From assembly GCF_026891095.1 (NCBI RefSeq), contig NZ_JAPTNL010000001.1, positions 1 to 64,000 on the forward strand: a DNA stretch of 64,000 nt, read 5' to 3'. The notes beneath the pieces are model-generated. The model was given only the letters and a program-made list of their open reading frames with translations, was not told where the DNA came from and did no database searches. This stretch comes from Roseovarius salincola. GTDB taxonomy: Bacteria > Pseudomonadota > Alphaproteobacteria > Rhodobacterales > Rhodobacteraceae. Shown here in pieces: positions 47,201 to 55,814 of this stretch (positions are counted from its first letter, which is position 1; each line of letters starts with the position of its first letter). A program made the translations under genes and the position numbers.

Positions 47201-47981
47201 TGATCCCGGCCAGGTCACCCAGCGTGACGACGCGGTCGCCGTTCATCTTGACCGGGAGCCGGTAGATGTCGCGCGTATCTTCGAACGAGGACGGAATCTT
47301 GACCGAGAATGCCCCGGATTCGGTTTCGATCTCGCCGGCGGCGATCAGCAGGTTGTTGTTGCGCACCACGTTGATCAACTCGTTCGCGGTGACGTTATAG
47401 GCTTCGAGTCGCAAGGGGTCGATGACGACCTCGACCATCTCGTCGCGGTTACCTGCAATCCCCGCCTCGAGCACCGGCTCCAGACCTTCCAGGCGGTCCT
47501 GAAGATCCTTGGCCAGCCGCGCCATCGTGCGTTCGGGCACGTCGCCGCTGAGATTGACGATGATGATCGGGAATTCGCTGAAGTTGATTTCGTTGATCGA
47601 ATATTTCTCTGCGCCTTCCGGGAACTTGGCCTCGGCCGCATTCATCGAATCGCGCACATCGGCCATGATCTTGGACTTGTCCCAGCCGAACTCGAATTCC
47701 AGCGCTACGCCGGCATAGTTCTCCGCCGCTGTGCTGCTCATCGTCTTGAGCCCGTCGAGATCGCTCAGTTCGGTCTCCATGACCTTGACCAGGAGTTTCT
47801 CGCTGTCCTCGGCCGAAATGCCGGGGAAGGGGACCGAGACGAAAAGCGCGGGAATCTCGATATCGGGCTCGCCCTCCTTGGGCAGGCCAACATAGGCCAG
47901 CGTGCCCGCCATGATGGAGAGCACGATGAAGGCGACGACCATACGTGCCCTTGCGGCGGCCCAGTCGACAATGCCGGTCAC
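44202..47981 (-). CDS. RND efflux permease with extra central membrane segments
   Basis: The product is 1259 residues, about 200 longer than AcrB-type pumps. The TM4 motif is GMLVDGAIVVVEYADK at 398-413: the second of the paired aspartates of AcrB is replaced by Gly403. Residues ~508-590 add two long or three short hydrophobic segments between the usual sixth and seventh helices. The two periplasmic halves are otherwise standard. It pumps unknown substrates with the adaptor encoded upstream, overlapping by 4 bases. Confidence 0.88.
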   Translation of the reverse strand: MTGIVDWAAARARMVVAFIVLSIMAGTLAYVGLPKEGEPDIEIPALFVSVPFPGISAEDSEKLLVKVMETELSDLDGLKTMSSTAAENYAGVALEFEFGWDKSKIMADVRDSMNAAEAKFPEGAEKYSINEINFSEFPIIIVNLSGDVPERTMARLAKDLQDRLEGLEPVLEAGIAGNRDEMVEVVIDPLRLEAYNVTANELINVVRNNNLLIAAGEIETESGAFSVKIPSSFEDTRDIYRLPVKMNGDRVVTLGDLAGINLTFEDRLGTARFNGEKTLALQVVKRKGFNIIDTANLVRETVDKASAEWPEELHSAVNVGTSNDQSRTVESMVKQLEGSVLTAIALVMIVTLAALGLRPALLVGFAIPTSFLLCFAILAVMGVTISNIVMFGLILSVGMLVDGAIVVVEYADKRISEGEGPMHAYVASAKRMFWPVVSSTATTLCAFLPMLFWPGVPGEFMGMLPVTLIFVLSASLLVALVYLPVMGGVTGRMERWFNTRLDQIAGGYWLWHALLFPAAIGAVVLAGWLMPVILNVVTATFNAMDSSRIFGSVVPVLGLVFALLVGAIALLAAGVSGVVATLLGLMAVIRRIRNAAGSFGRRVFPLHEKRVDAGYQRSPFGRVIHFIAGNPVMPLVAFGMVFVLVGTVLIFYMNNNRGTEFFVESEPEQAIVYVRARGNLSIQQKDRLVAEAERLVQQHPGVETVFAFAGEGGLTNNTGGAEAPLDTIGQVQLETIPWEDRPQSRETWFTIPVLGYEVTRAVSAEAYDGDTIINELTAELEQIPGIKIEILAQARGPASAKPVHLRLKGDNWEALQEATRLARREFDNTTGLRQVEDSLPLPGIDWQIDVDVEKAGRFGADVATVGAMVQLVTRGILLDTMRVPSSDEEIDIRVRLPEKDRVLSTLDSLKVRTSDGLVPLSNFITRKPVQKLAQIDRVDQTRYFDIKAAVAPGLTRSATQSGEGEVPINANERIAHLTEWLDSGVLPEGISYEWTGDQEDQAESGAFLQKAFAGALGLMFIILLAQFNSIYNAVLVLLAVVLSTTGVLIGMLVMNQPFSIIMTGTGIVALAGIVVNNNIVLIDQYQEYSRYMPRIEAITRTAEARIRPVLLTTITTMAGLAPMVIGLSLDFVNGGYSFNSPTALWWKQLATAVVFGLGIATVLTLVFTPSMLALRIWASTYVGWGARALAAMSMGRASRAARDWSLNSAARRVRAPELLWPEERPGDYVDEDAERPGADDIKRVLGPRDSDGKPLRAAE

Positions 47982-49210
47982 TGGCCCAACTCCCTGAAGC
48001 TCGGGTTCACCTTGACCCCGTCATTCACGTATTCCTGACCGATCACGATGACATCCGCCTGATCGGGCAGGCCGGTCAGCCAGACCCCGCTGGTGGTGTC
48101 GCGCATCAGATTGACCGCTGTGAAGGCGGCTTCGTTGTCCTTGGTGACGAGGCGCACGCCAAGAGTGCCTTCATCGTTCAGCGTGAGCGCCGATTGGGGC
48201 AGCAAGTGCGCTGGCGTACCATCGGCGGAGATGACGATCTCGACCGTCTGCCCGTCGCGCAGCGACAGATCCGGGTTGGCGGCGCGAATCTCCACGCGGA
48301 AGGTGCGCGTGGCCTGATCCGCCTGGCGCGACAGGAAAGTGACCTTTCCGCTCACCGTTCCGCCCGAGGCAAGTTCGGCCTGAGCGGGCGCGCCGAGTTT
48401 GATGCGGTCGACTTCGGTCTCCGGCACGAATCCGACCAGGATCACCGGATCCAGTTGTATGACCGTCGCGCACAGCGCACCGGGTTGCAGCAGGCTCCCG
48501 AGTTCGGCGGTGTCGCTTTCAAGGAGGCCGGCGAAGGGCGCGGTCATTGTCAGGCGTTCGATTTCCTTCTGGGCCGAGGCGACGGCGGCCTGCGCCGCTT
48601 CGATCTGGGCATTGGCCCCCTCAAGGCCACTGCGCGCCGTTTCCACAGCCGCCTCTGCCGAGCGCAGGGTCGCGCGCGTCGAGGCCAGCCGGGTTTGTGA
48701 TGCGAACCCGTCTTCGGACAGCCGCGCGGCGGCATTTTCATTAATCTGCGCCTCCTCCAGACGTGAACGCGCCTCTTCGACGCGGGCACGCGCCTCGGGA
48801 ACGCTGGCGCGCGCGGCAGTTAGGCGCGACTTCGCTTCGGTCAGTGCGGCTTCGCGGGTGCCGGGGTCAAGTTTGCAAAGGACTTGGCCTTCATCGACGA
48901 AATTGCCCTTGCGCAGTGGCTCCGAAATGACCTGCCCCGAGGTCTCCGCACGCAGATCGACCTCTCGATAGGCCTCGGTCTGGCCGCGCAGGATCACCGC
49001 ACTGTCGATGGTGCGCGCGGTCGACCTTACCGCGATCACTCCGATCACCGTCGCGGAATCATCGCCATCCCCTACAGTCGGGACATTGTCCTGTGCCGCT
49101 TGGGGTTGTTCGGAATCGGAAGGGTCGCCGGTCAGGCGATCACGCTCGAAAACGAAGACGTAGATCAGCCCGGTGACCAGAATAGCGGCCAAAATCGGGA
49201 AAAGTCGCAT
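47978..49210 (-). CDS. RND efflux periplasmic adaptor subunit
   Basis: The product is 410 residues, with a membrane anchor at ~5-20, a lipoyl half-motif DLRAETSGQVISEPLRKG, a long alpha-helical hairpin (~120-220, Ala/Glu/Arg-rich), the second lipoyl half (TMTAPFAGLL) and beta-barrel domains. It links the RND permease to an outer membrane channel, for which no gene is seen here. A palindromic operator lies ~76 bases upstream of its start. Confidence 0.92.
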   Translation of the reverse strand: MRLFPILAAILVTGLIYVFVFERDRLTGDPSDSEQPQAAQDNVPTVGDGDDSATVIGVIAVRSTARTIDSAVILRGQTEAYREVDLRAETSGQVISEPLRKGNFVDEGQVLCKLDPGTREAALTEAKSRLTAARASVPEARARVEEARSRLEEAQINENAAARLSEDGFASQTRLASTRATLRSAEAAVETARSGLEGANAQIEAAQAAVASAQKEIERLTMTAPFAGLLESDTAELGSLLQPGALCATVIQLDPVILVGFVPETEVDRIKLGAPAQAELASGGTVSGKVTFLSRQADQATRTFRVEIRAANPDLSLRDGQTVEIVISADGTPAHLLPQSALTLNDEGTLGVRLVTKDNEAAFTAVNLMRDTTSGVWLTGLPDQADVIVIGQEYVNDGVKVNPSFRELGQ

Positions 49211-49285
49211 CTTTGGTCCCTTCTCGGCAGCCAGTGGCCGCGCAGAAAAAAGTCGGATCGAACCGGGTTCATCCGATCAGCCTAC

Positions 49286-49305
49286 TCTGAACTATGCTGT
49301 TCAGA
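49286..49305 (-). promoter_or_regulatory. operator palindrome of the RND operon
   Basis: TCTGAAC (49286-49292) and GTTCAGA (49299-49305) form a perfect 20-bp inverted repeat with a 6-base centre, upstream of the adaptor gene and divergent from the TPR gene. TGAAC-N6-GTTCA is the kind of site bound by TetR/AcrR-type repressors of efflux pumps. No such regulator gene is in the window. Confidence 0.6.
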
Positions 49306-49406
49306 TTAAACCTTTAGGCTAGCTGCTGCAAGACGCTCGGTTCGCGCCCCTTGGCAGGGCCGGGTGGACGCGCTAAGAGGGGCCTCAAACGCAAGAGGAT
49401 CCGGGC

Positions 49407-50072
49407 GTGAGCGACACAGACAGTTTCATCGATGAGGTCACCGAAGAGGTCCGCCGCGACCGCCTGTTCGCGCTGATGCGGCGCTATGGCTGGATCGCGG
49501 TGTTGGTGGTGTTGCTGATCGTCGGGGGAACCGCATGGAACGAATGGCGCAAGGCGCAGGCGCGTGAAACCGCACAGAGTTTCGGCGATGCGCTGATGGC
49601 TGGCCTCGGGTCTGGCGCAAGCGACGCGAGCGCCGCTGCGCTGTCTTCGGTCGAGGCCCCGAATCCGGGCGCCGCCGCGATCCGTGATCTGCTGGCTGCC
49701 GCCGAGTCCATGGAAGCCACGCCTCAGGAAGCCGCGAGCCGTTTGCTGGTGCTGGCAGACAGCGACGGGGTCGAACCCGTTTATCGCCAGATCGCCATTC
49801 TCAAGGCAGTGGCGATGCCCGGATCGGGGCTTTCTGCCGAAGAACGCCGCTCCCGGCTGGAGGGGCTGGCGCTCAGCGAAGGGCTGGCACGGCTACTTGC
49901 CGAAGAACAACTGGCCCTGATTGATGTCGAAACCGGCGATACCCAAGGCGCTCTAAAGCGGCTGCAAGCGGTTGCTGCCGATGCACAGGCGACGCCGGGC
50001 TTGCGTCGAAGGGCGTCACAAGTGATTGTAGCCTTGGGCGGCGAACTGCCTGGCAGCGGCCAGGCCGAATAG
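49407..50072 (+). CDS. YfgM-like TPR membrane protein
   Basis: The product is 221 residues: a cytoplasmic N-terminus, one membrane segment (~29-47) and a periplasmic helical-repeat region. Position before bamB and der matches E. coli yfgM-bamB-der, where YfgM is a SecYEG-associated ancillary protein linked to periplasmic chaperones. Confidence 0.85.
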   Translation: MSDTDSFIDEVTEEVRRDRLFALMRRYGWIAVLVVLLIVGGTAWNEWRKAQARETAQSFGDALMAGLGSGASDASAAALSSVEAPNPGAAAIRDLLAAAESMEATPQEAASRLLVLADSDGVEPVYRQIAILKAVAMPGSGLSAEERRSRLEGLALSEGLARLLAEEQLALIDVETGDTQGALKRLQAVAADAQATPGLRRRASQVIVALGGELPGSGQAE

Positions 50073-50136
50073 CGAAAGCGTCGTCGGCAGGTCTGAACGG
50101 CCTGCACGGCGTGGGACAAGTGAGGGGGCTTCGGCT

Positions 50137-51462
50137 TTGAAACGAAACGGGATTTTTCTGGGTCTTGCTGCCATCCTGGCCGTCTCCGCCTGTTCCAAAG
50201 AGGAGGCAATCCTTCAGGGCGACCGTGAGATGATCCGCGAGGTCTCAGATGACAGCGACGCGATGCCCGATGCAGTCGCGCAGGAAAACCGAAGCCAGCC
50301 ATTGACGCTTCCGGCGGCGCAGGTCAACGCATCCTGGACCCAGGCGATCAGCAGCCCCGAGACGCGCGTGGCGCACCCGGCGCTTTCGGACGCGCCCGAA
50401 CGAATCTGGTCCACCTCGATCGGGTCGGGCGACGGGCGCAAGGTGCGCATCACCGCCGATCCCGTCGTTGCGGACGGACGTATTTTCACGCTTGATGCAA
50501 GTGCCAAGGTCAGCGCGGTTTCGACCGGCGGCGAGGTGCTTTGGACGCGCAGCCTCGTGCCGCCGGGCGAGTCGGCGACCGACGCCACCGGCGGCGGCCT
50601 GGCCTATGGCGCGGGCAAACTGTTTGTGTCCTCTGGCTTTGGCCTGATGACTGCACTGGACCCGGAAACCGGGGCCGAAATCTGGCAGCAGAACCTGCGC
50701 GCCACTGGATCGGGCAGCCCCACGGTATCGGGCGACCTGGTCTATCTTGTGGCGGGAGACGAGCTCGCCTGGGCACTGGACACTGATAATGGCCGCATTC
50801 GCTGGCAATTGTCGGCGACACCCGACATCCACAATGTAATGGGTGGTCCGGCTCCCGCGGTGACAAGCAAATACGCGATCTTCGCCTTTGGTTCGGGAGA
50901 AGTGCAGGGCGCCTTCCGTCAGGGTGGGTTGCGGCTTTGGGACTCGCAGATCGCGGGGCAGCGTCGGGGTTACGCCCATGCACGCGTCGGTGACATCACG
51001 GGCGATCCCGTGGTCTGGAACGAGCGTGTCTTTGTCGGCAGCCATTCAGGCCGCATGGTCGCGCTTGGGCTGGCCAATGGCGATCGTCTCTGGACTGCGG
51101 ATCAGGGGCCGCTCAACCGGGTCTGGCCCGCAGGCGATTCGATTTTCATGGTGTCGGACCGCAATGAACTGATCCGCCTTCAGGCCGAGGACGGGGCGCG
51201 GGTCTGGGCGGTCAAGATGCCGTTCTTCACCAAGACCAGGCCGCGCCGCCAATCCGAGATTTTCGCCCATCACGGGCCGGTCATTGCCGGTGGCCAACTG
51301 ATTGTGGCATCGAGCGACGGCTTCCTGCGGTTCTACGATCCGGTCTCGGGCGAGCTGCGGCGTACCGCCGAGCTTCCGGGCGGCGCGACGACCAACCCGG
51401 TTGTGGCTGGCGGCACGCTTTACGTGGTGTCGGCGAACGGTCAATTGCACGCTTTCCGTTAG
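50137..51462 (+). CDS. bamB: BamB-like PQQ-repeat outer membrane lipoprotein
   Basis: The product is 441 residues, with a lipoprotein signal ([10 protein letters not shown], Cys at 20) and repeated beta-propeller blades (for example [36 protein letters not shown]). It belongs to the BAM complex that inserts outer membrane proteins. The start appears to be TTG 50137, which keeps the complete signal peptide and has TGAGGGGG upstream. Confidence 0.9.
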   Translation: MKRNGIFLGLAAILAVSACSKEEAILQGDREMIREVSDDSDAMPDAVAQENRSQPLTLPAAQVNASWTQAISSPETRVAHPALSDAPERIWSTSIGSGDGRKVRITADPVVADGRIFTLDASAKVSAVSTGGEVLWTRSLVPPGESATDATGGGLAYGAGKLFVSSGFGLMTALDPETGAEIWQQNLRATGSGSPTVSGDLVYLVAGDELAWALDTDNGRIRWQLSATPDIHNVMGGPAPAVTSKYAIFAFGSGEVQGAFRQGGLRLWDSQIAGQRRGYAHARVGDITGDPVVWNERVFVGSHSGRMVALGLANGDRLWTADQGPLNRVWPAGDSIFMVSDRNELIRLQAEDGARVWAVKMPFFTKTRPRRQSEIFAHHGPVIAGGQLIVASSDGFLRFYDPVSGELRRTAELPGGATTNPVVAGGTLYVVSANGQLHAFR

Positions 51463-51511
51463 GCCCGCGATACTGTATCAGGGCGGCTTGATCCGACCCG
51501 GAGCCCGAGAC

Positions 51512-52996
51512 ATGAGTTTCACCCTAGCCATCGTGGGGCGGCCCAATGTGGGCAAGTCCACGCTGTTCAATCGCCTTGTAGGCAAGCGCTTGGCGCTGGT
51601 CGATGACCAGCCGGGCGTAACGCGTGATCTGCGCGAGGGTATCGCGCGGCTGGGTGATCTGCGCTTTACCGTGATCGATACTGCCGGTCTCGAAGAGGCC
51701 ACGGACGAGTCTTTGCAGGGCCGGATGCGCAAGCTGACAGAACGGGCGGTTGACATGGCCGATGTGTGCCTGTTCCTGATCGACGCCCGCGCGGGCGTAA
51801 CGCCGACCGACGAGGTCTTTGCCGACATCCTGCGCAAACGCGCCGACCACGTGATCCTGGGCGCCAACAAGGCCGAAGGTTCGGCCGCCGATGCGGGAGT
51901 ATATGAATCTTACGGGCTTGGCCTTGGCGAGCCTGTGCGCCTGTCCGCGGAGCATGGCGAGGGGCTCAACGAGCTTTATTCGCAGCTAATGCCGCTGGCC
52001 GACGCATATGAGGCACGCGCCCGTCAGGAGGCGCCCGAGACCGAGGTCGTTCTGGATGAGGACGGCGAGGATGCCGAGGGCGAGGGCAATGCAATTGTTT
52101 CGCGCACCCCGACGCCCGAGCGCCCTTTGCAGATGGCCGTGGTCGGGCGCCCCAACGCGGGCAAGTCGACGCTGATCAACACGATCCTGGGCGAGGATCG
52201 CCTGTTGACCGGCCCGGAGGCCGGAATCACCCGCGATGCGATCTCGCTTCAGGTCGATTGGGACGGGCTGCCGGTGCGGGTCTTTGACACTGCCGGTATG
52301 CGCAAGAAGTCGCGCGTGCAGGACAAGGTCGAGAAGCTGTCGGTTTCCGACGGGCTGCGCGCGGTCAAGTTCTCGGAAGTGGTGGTGGTTCTGCTGGATG
52401 CCGCCATACCGTTCGAAAGCCAGGATTTGCGCATCGCCGATCTGGCCGAGCGCGAGGGCCGCGCGGTGGTGGTCGCGGTGAACAAATGGGATATCGAATC
52501 TGAAAAGCAGCAAAAGCTGCGCGACCTTCGCGAATCCTTCGAGCGGCTTTTGCCGCAGTTGCGCGGTGCCCCGCTGGTGACGGTTTCAGCGAAGACGGGC
52601 AAGGGGCTGGACCGTCTGCGCGTGGCGGTCGAGAAGGCCTATGAGATGTGGAACCGCCGGGTCCCCACGGCGCAGCTCAATCGCTGGCTGGCCGGGATGG
52701 TCGAGGCGCACCCGCCGCCCGCGCCTGGCGGACGCCGCATCAAGCTGCGCTACATGACCCAGGCCAAGACGCGCCCGCCGCATTTCGTGGTGATGTGCTC
52801 GCATCCCGACAAGCTGCCCGAGAGCTATTCGCGCTACCTTGTCAATGGCCTGCGCGAGGATTTCGACATGCCCGGCACGCCGATCCGACTGCATATGCGC
52901 TCGCAGTCCGACAAGAACCCTTACAAGAGCAAGAAAAAGTCCACGCCGTCGCGGCTGCGCAAGCATATCCACGGCAAGAACAACCCGCCGAAATGA
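51512..52996 (+). CDS. der: Der, double-domain ribosome-assembly GTPase
   Basis: The product is 494 residues. Two G domains are visible: GRPNVGKST at ~10-17 with DTAGLEE and NKAEG, and GRPNAGKST at ~213 with DTAGMRKKS and NKWD. They are followed by a KH-like C-terminal domain ending in a Lys-rich tail. Der (EngA) is needed for 50S assembly. Order after bamB is conserved. Confidence 0.95.
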   Translation: MSFTLAIVGRPNVGKSTLFNRLVGKRLALVDDQPGVTRDLREGIARLGDLRFTVIDTAGLEEATDESLQGRMRKLTERAVDMADVCLFLIDARAGVTPTDEVFADILRKRADHVILGANKAEGSAADAGVYESYGLGLGEPVRLSAEHGEGLNELYSQLMPLADAYEARARQEAPETEVVLDEDGEDAEGEGNAIVSRTPTPERPLQMAVVGRPNAGKSTLINTILGEDRLLTGPEAGITRDAISLQVDWDGLPVRVFDTAGMRKKSRVQDKVEKLSVSDGLRAVKFSEVVVVLLDAAIPFESQDLRIADLAEREGRAVVVAVNKWDIESEKQQKLRDLRESFERLLPQLRGAPLVTVSAKTGKGLDRLRVAVEKAYEMWNRRVPTAQLNRWLAGMVEAHPPPAPGGRRIKLRYMTQAKTRPPHFVVMCSHPDKLPESYSRYLVNGLREDFDMPGTPIRLHMRSQSDKNPYKSKKKSTPSRLRKHIHGKNNPPK

Positions 52997-53030
52997 AATG
53001 ATCCGCACCTGCGCGCGGGCGTGGCTCGGA

Positions 53031-53756
53031 TCAGGGTGCCGAGCGGTTGTCGGCGGGTTCGCGCGCGCTGCGCAAGGTCAAGGTCAGCGCCGCAATTCCC
53101 GCACCGCAAAGCGAAAGCACCGCGATATTGGGCGGCGAGAGATTGGCGATGATGATGCCGGTCAGCGCCCAGATCACCGCAAGCGCGTATTCGGGCGTAT
53201 CGGCGCGCAGGATCTGAACGGCCATTCCCAAGGCCAGCGCCAGCCCGATGCTCAACAGGGCCGCCACCTGTTCGCCCAGGATCCCGTGCCCGGCCAGCAC
53301 CAGCGCCAGCGCCACGCACGCCGCCGCCGTCAGCCAGCCGGCGTAAAGCGCAATCGGCGTGCGCAGCCAAATCCTGTCGTCACGCCCCGCCTTCAACAGC
53401 GCGATCAGAGCTGAACCCAGCATCACCCAGATCAGCACGGTCGCCCAGATTGGCGAGATCTGCGCCACCGGTATCCACGCAGCACCCACTGCAAGGCTGA
53501 TGAAGAGCGGCCAGCGCGCGCGGTCCCATCCCGGCGCCTCGGCGCGTTTCAAGAGCCCGAAACCCGTCCCCGCGAGCAGCCAGATATAGATCAGGCCCCA
53601 GATCCCGAAGGCATAGCCAGCAGGCTGAGCAGGCGGATCATTCTGCGGTATCGGAAACTGGTCGGGTGCAAAGCCGTTGAATCCGTCATTTGCAAACGGG
53701 GACAGGACAAAGGCCAGGGTGGCGGTCAGGGTCAGGATGGCTTTCATGCGGTTCAT
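53031..53756 (-). CDS. TspO/MBR-like tryptophan-rich membrane protein
   Basis: The product is 241 residues from ATG 53756, with seven hydrophobic segments. The patterns GYAFGIWGLIYIWLL and RWPLFISLAVGAAWIPVAQI are those of the TspO-related tryptophan-rich sensory family. Members bind porphyrins or act as transporters, and the role is undefined here. The upstream gap to serS (to 53993) holds only the repeat element described separately. Confidence 0.75.
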   Translation of the reverse strand: MNRMKAILTLTATLAFVLSPFANDGFNGFAPDQFPIPQNDPPAQPAGYAFGIWGLIYIWLLAGTGFGLLKRAEAPGWDRARWPLFISLAVGAAWIPVAQISPIWATVLIWVMLGSALIALLKAGRDDRIWLRTPIALYAGWLTAAACVALALVLAGHGILGEQVAALLSIGLALALGMAVQILRADTPEYALAVIWALTGIIIANLSPPNIAVLSLCGAGIAALTLTLRSAREPADNRSAP

Positions 53757-53905
53757 GCATGTGGATCTGGGGCCGATCGCCGAGGGTTCAAGACCTTCGC
53801 CCGGAGCAGCGGTACGGACGATCTGGACTGTGTGGCGCTCGGCGCCCACGTGCGAAGGCCGCACAGAGGCGACCACGTTGGAACGGGATAGCAGCGGGCC
53901 GGGAT

Positions 53906-53984
53906 GGGGGGCTGTCTGCCCCCCACGTTGAAAATCATGGATTTTCAACGTCCCCCCCCGAGGATATTTTCAAACAGAAGAAGG
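53906..53984 (-). repeat. intergenic G/C-run repeat element, copy 1
   Basis: The element follows the serS stop and contains, on the minus strand, CCTTCTTCTG, TGAAAATATCCTCGG and a G-run, then a perfect 12-bp hairpin ACGTTGAAAATC-ATG-GATTTTCAACGT (53925-53951) and a G6/C6 palindrome. The start and end match the copy after ccmG. It could act as a terminator or as a REP-like element. Confidence 0.6.
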
Positions 53985-53993
53985 CTGGGCGTG

Positions 53994-55286
53994 TCAGGTC
54001 AGTGTGCCATCGGCTTGCAGCACCGTCTTGCCGCGCAGATAGGGGTGCAGCGCGTCGGGGAGCATGACCGAGCCGTCGGCCTGCTGGCCGTTCTCCAGAA
54101 CTGCGATCAGGCAGCGGCCAACGGCAAGGCCCGAGCCGTTGAGCGTGTGGACGAATTGCGGCTTGCCGCCATCGGCGGGTTTGAAGCGCGCATTCATGCG
54201 CCGCGCCTGAAAGTCGCCGCAGACCGAAACCGAACTGATCTCGCGATAGGTGTTCTGACCCGGCAGCCAGACTTCGATATCATGGGTGCGCTGCGCGCCA
54301 AAGCCCATGTCTCCGGTGCAAAGCACGATGGTGCGGTAAGGCAGGTCGAGCTTTTCGAGGATGCCTTCGGCACAGCCGGTCATCCGGTCGAGTTCTGCGC
54401 GCGATTGATCGGGATGGGTGATCGACACCATTTCGACCTTTTCGAACTGGTGCTGGCGCAACATACCTGCGGTATCCTTGCCGGCACTGCCCGCCTCGGA
54501 GCGGAAGCATTGCGTATGAGCCGCGTAGCGCCGCGGCAGGGTGGACTCATCGATCGTGTCGCCATTAACGAGATTGGTCAGCGGCACCTCGGCAGTGGGC
54601 ACCAGCCACCAGCCATTCGTGGTCTGGTAGCTGTCTTCGCCGAATTTCGGCAGCTGACCGGTGCCATACATCATGTCGTCACGTACCAGAACCGGCGTCC
54701 AGGTTTCCAGAAGGCCGTTTTCCTCCACATGCGTGTCGATCATGAACTGCGCCAGCGCACGGTGAATTCGCGCGACCGCGCCTTGCAGCACCACGAAGCG
54801 CGAACCGCTCAGCTTCGCGGCCGACTCGAAATCCATGCCAGGCTTTACGCCCGCGATTTCGAAATGCTCGACGGGTTGGAAATCGAGGCCGGCCGGGTTG
54901 CCCCAGCGCTTGATTTCGACATTGTCTTCCTCGTCGGCACCATCGGGCACGTCATCCATCGGCAGGTTTGGCAGGCTGGCAAGAAGCGCGGTCAGGTTGC
55001 GGTCAAGCTCCTTGGCCTCGGCCTGCATGTTGGCGACCTCGGCCTTCTTGTCGCCCACAAGCGCGCGCAGACGCTCGAATTCGGCCTCGTCACCCTTGGC
55101 CTTGGCAGCGCCCACCAGTTTGGACGCCTGGTTCTGTTCGGCCTGTGCGGTTTCGGCGGCATGGATGCGCGCGCGGCGTGCCTCGTCCAGTTCGAGGATC
55201 GGGACCGAGGCGTTTTCCATCCCGCGCCGTGCCATGGCGGTGTCGAAGGCTCCGGGGTTTTCACGGATCGCGCGGATATCGTGCAT
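53994..55286 (-). CDS. serS: seryl-tRNA synthetase
   Basis: The product is 430 residues from ATG 55286 ([18 protein letters not shown]). The N-terminal coiled-coil arm (~27-100) contacts tRNA-Ser. Class II motifs follow: motif 2 [20 protein letters not shown] and motif 3 [18 protein letters not shown]. It charges tRNA-Ser and Sec-tRNA. Confidence 0.96.
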   Translation of the reverse strand: MHDIRAIRENPGAFDTAMARRGMENASVPILELDEARRARIHAAETAQAEQNQASKLVGAAKAKGDEAEFERLRALVGDKKAEVANMQAEAKELDRNLTALLASLPNLPMDDVPDGADEEDNVEIKRWGNPAGLDFQPVEHFEIAGVKPGMDFESAAKLSGSRFVVLQGAVARIHRALAQFMIDTHVEENGLLETWTPVLVRDDMMYGTGQLPKFGEDSYQTTNGWWLVPTAEVPLTNLVNGDTIDESTLPRRYAAHTQCFRSEAGSAGKDTAGMLRQHQFEKVEMVSITHPDQSRAELDRMTGCAEGILEKLDLPYRTIVLCTGDMGFGAQRTHDIEVWLPGQNTYREISSVSVCGDFQARRMNARFKPADGGKPQFVHTLNGSGLAVGRCLIAVLENGQQADGSVMLPDALHPYLRGKTVLQADGTLT

Positions 55287-55492
55287 GGGTCTTGTCCTTG
55301 GCCTGAATGAGTCGTCGCATGCCTTATGCAACAGAATCCGCGCGGGGTGTAGGGCGGCGTTTTGACCGCTGGTGCATGAGGCGACGACAGGGCACCTTTC
55401 GCGACTTGCAAATGTCGGGCGCGGGCCATAGGTTCCGGCGCAATTCAGAGAAAAGGGCCTGCGGGCCGCTCAAGACAGAGGAAACACACCCG

Positions 55493-55774
55493 ATGGAAGC
55501 CCTTGGACAGTTCATTCCCCTCATTCTGATCTTTGCGATCATGTACTTCCTGCTGATCCGTCCGCAGCAGAAAAAGCTTAAAGAGCACAAGGCCATGGTC
55601 GAAGCCCTGCGCCGCGGCGACCAGGTGGTCACGCAAGGCGGGCTGATCGGCAAGGTGGCCAAGGTCAAGGATGGCGACGAGGTCGAAGTGGACCTGTCGG
55701 ACGGGGTGCGCGTCCGGGTCGTCAAATCGACCATCGCACAGGTCCTGAGCAAGACCGAACCCGCCGAGGGCTGA
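55493..55774 (+). CDS. yajC: YajC, Sec translocase accessory protein
   Basis: The product is 93 residues, with one N-terminal membrane segment (FIPLILIFAIMYFLLIRPQQ) and the typical basic start of the cytoplasmic part, KKLKEHKAMVEALRRGD. It assists SecDF. ATG 55493 sits 41 bases upstream of the family's conserved RPQQ. An upstream in-frame extension is unlike the family. Confidence 0.94.
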   Translation: MEALGQFIPLILIFAIMYFLLIRPQQKKLKEHKAMVEALRRGDQVVTQGGLIGKVAKVKDGDEVEVDLSDGVRVRVVKSTIAQVLSKTEPAEG

Positions 55775-55814
55775 GCCCGGCATTACCTACCCAAACCCTT
55801 GAAAAGGCGCGACA

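Noticed and set aside
53770..53800. A T-arm-like sequence (GAGGG-TTCAAGA-CCTTC) suggesting a tRNA upstream of the TspO-like gene
   Set aside because: No matching acceptor stem, D-arm or anticodon arm can be placed at the right distances.
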